64,000 nucleotides of DNA from JAICMB01 sp963802915 (GTDB lineage: Bacteria; Acidobacteriota; Terriglobia; Bryobacterales; Bryobacteraceae). The notes under the pieces were generated by a model. The model was not told the origin of the DNA. It did not search any database and saw nothing but the letters and a program-made list of their open reading frames with translations. The stretch lies in assembly GCA_963802915.1 (NCBI GenBank), contig CAWDKQ010000025.1, positions 1 through 64,000 on the forward strand. Direction: 5' to 3'. The position numbers and the translations under genes were made by a program. Positions 63,689-64,000 of this stretch are shown piece after piece (the stretch's first letter is position 1; each line of letters starts with the position of its first letter).

Positions 63689-64000
63689 ATGTTGCTGCGA
63701 ATTCTCATCACCTCGGTTCTTGCTACCACCGCGAGTTTTGCCGAAGTTCATAAACTGACGCTTCAGGAGGCGGTCAGCCTGGCGCTGAAACAGAATCCGG
63801 AGGTTGTGATGGCTCGTCTGGACGAGCAGCACGCCCGTGAGGCCGTGCGGGTCGCCAAAGATCCATTTACACCGAAGGTTTATGGCGGTAGCGGAGATGC
63901 GTACACGTACGGCTATCCGAATTCGATCGGAGGGTTGGCGCCGGCGATCTTTGAGACCAAGACGAACATGTCCATATTCAATCGGCCGCAGAGTTTCCAA
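63689..64000 (+). CDS. TolC-family outer-membrane efflux protein, N-terminal part (cut by the window end)
   Basis: 104 codons are visible from ATG 63689, still open at 64000. A signal peptide (LRILITSVLATTASFA) is followed by the typical TolC start VHKLTLQEAVSLALKQNPEV, which forms the first periplasmic helix. TolC proteins are the outer-membrane exit ducts of tripartite efflux pumps or type I secretion. It is divergent from the Nramp-type gene. Confidence 0.85.
   Translation, partial: MLLRILITSVLATTASFAEVHKLTLQEAVSLALKQNPEVVMARLDEQHAREAVRVAKDPFTPKVYGGSGDAYTYGYPNSIGGLAPAIFETKTNMSIFNRPQSFQ

Noticed and set aside
1..64000. CRISPR arrays, rRNA or tRNA genes
   Set aside because: No regularly spaced direct repeats and no cloverleaf or rRNA-like stretch were recognised by eye; a tRNA scan could still find one.

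Overview
The window reads as a chromosomal segment of an Acidobacteriota bacterium, most like the Solibacter/Bryobacter lineage. This is an inference from content. The window has high-GC coding sequence, a remnant of an ADOP-type (acidobacterial duplicated orphan permease) gene, a VPS10/BNR-type secreted beta-propeller, PA14 and BBP2 proteins, a PEP-CTERM protein, many secreted hydrolases, a large hybrid histidine kinase and a zinc-ribbon Ser/Thr kinase with a membrane-bound tail. No rRNA, tRNA or CRISPR array was recognised.

Layout. 1-9.3 kb: a myo-inositol catabolic cluster. It holds iolD and mmsA/iolA (both broken by many single-base frameshifts), an intact IS481-type insertion sequence, an iolE-like isomerase and iolG, then two secreted bicupins and a decayed partial second copy of iolG. 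9.3-17.2 kb: a GRP-type sugar transporter coupled to a tiny membrane protein, tyrS, two tandem frameshifted MacB/FtsX-like permeases, folP and a BBP2 porin. 17.5-24.5 kb: a KdpD/KdpE-like two-component pair, mutM, a Rieske ferredoxin and a 1155-residue hybrid kinase. 24.5-32.4 kb: secreted PA14 and beta-propeller proteins, a small cupin, a DegT-type aminotransferase, and fliD with a small helical partner. 32.6-39.8 kb: an envelope/replication operon (psd, pssA, a cysteine-less Asd-like protein, lptE, holA), then a PEP-CTERM gene that runs into an ADOP remnant, then rpsT and ugd. 40.2-44.0 kb: an unknown gene and a divergent tetR / GH2 beta-galactosidase pair with two operator-like palindromes between them.

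44.2-48.4 kb is an accessory island. It has a MazF-type toxin and its antitoxin, a dead tyrosine recombinase, a broken secreted gene, and a translationally coupled HipA-like kinase / HIRAN-domain pair. The HIRAN partner appears to carry a HipA N-subdomain-like region, so the pair looks like a split HipA with a DNA-end-binding module. This is the best candidate for an undescribed system in the window.

48.5-64 kb: VOC, endonuclease/phosphatase-family and YciI proteins, a second GH2 enzyme, treY, and a cluster of phosphotransfer genes. That cluster holds a secreted kinase-fold protein, a metallophosphoesterase, a Ser/Thr kinase, a PP2C phosphatase with a zinc-finger N-terminus and a secreted dual-specificity-type phosphatase. 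The window ends with an atypical Nramp-family transporter and the start of a TolC-family protein.

A dispersed non-coding repeat (five loci, all in the same orientation) punctuates the intergenic spaces, and the IS481 element sits inside one copy. Single-base frameshifts concentrate at 1-3.2 kb and 12.8-13.7 kb, with isolated ones near 16.9, 44.9, 46.0, 47.9 and 57.9 kb. Whether they are assembly errors or real decay cannot be told from the sequence alone.
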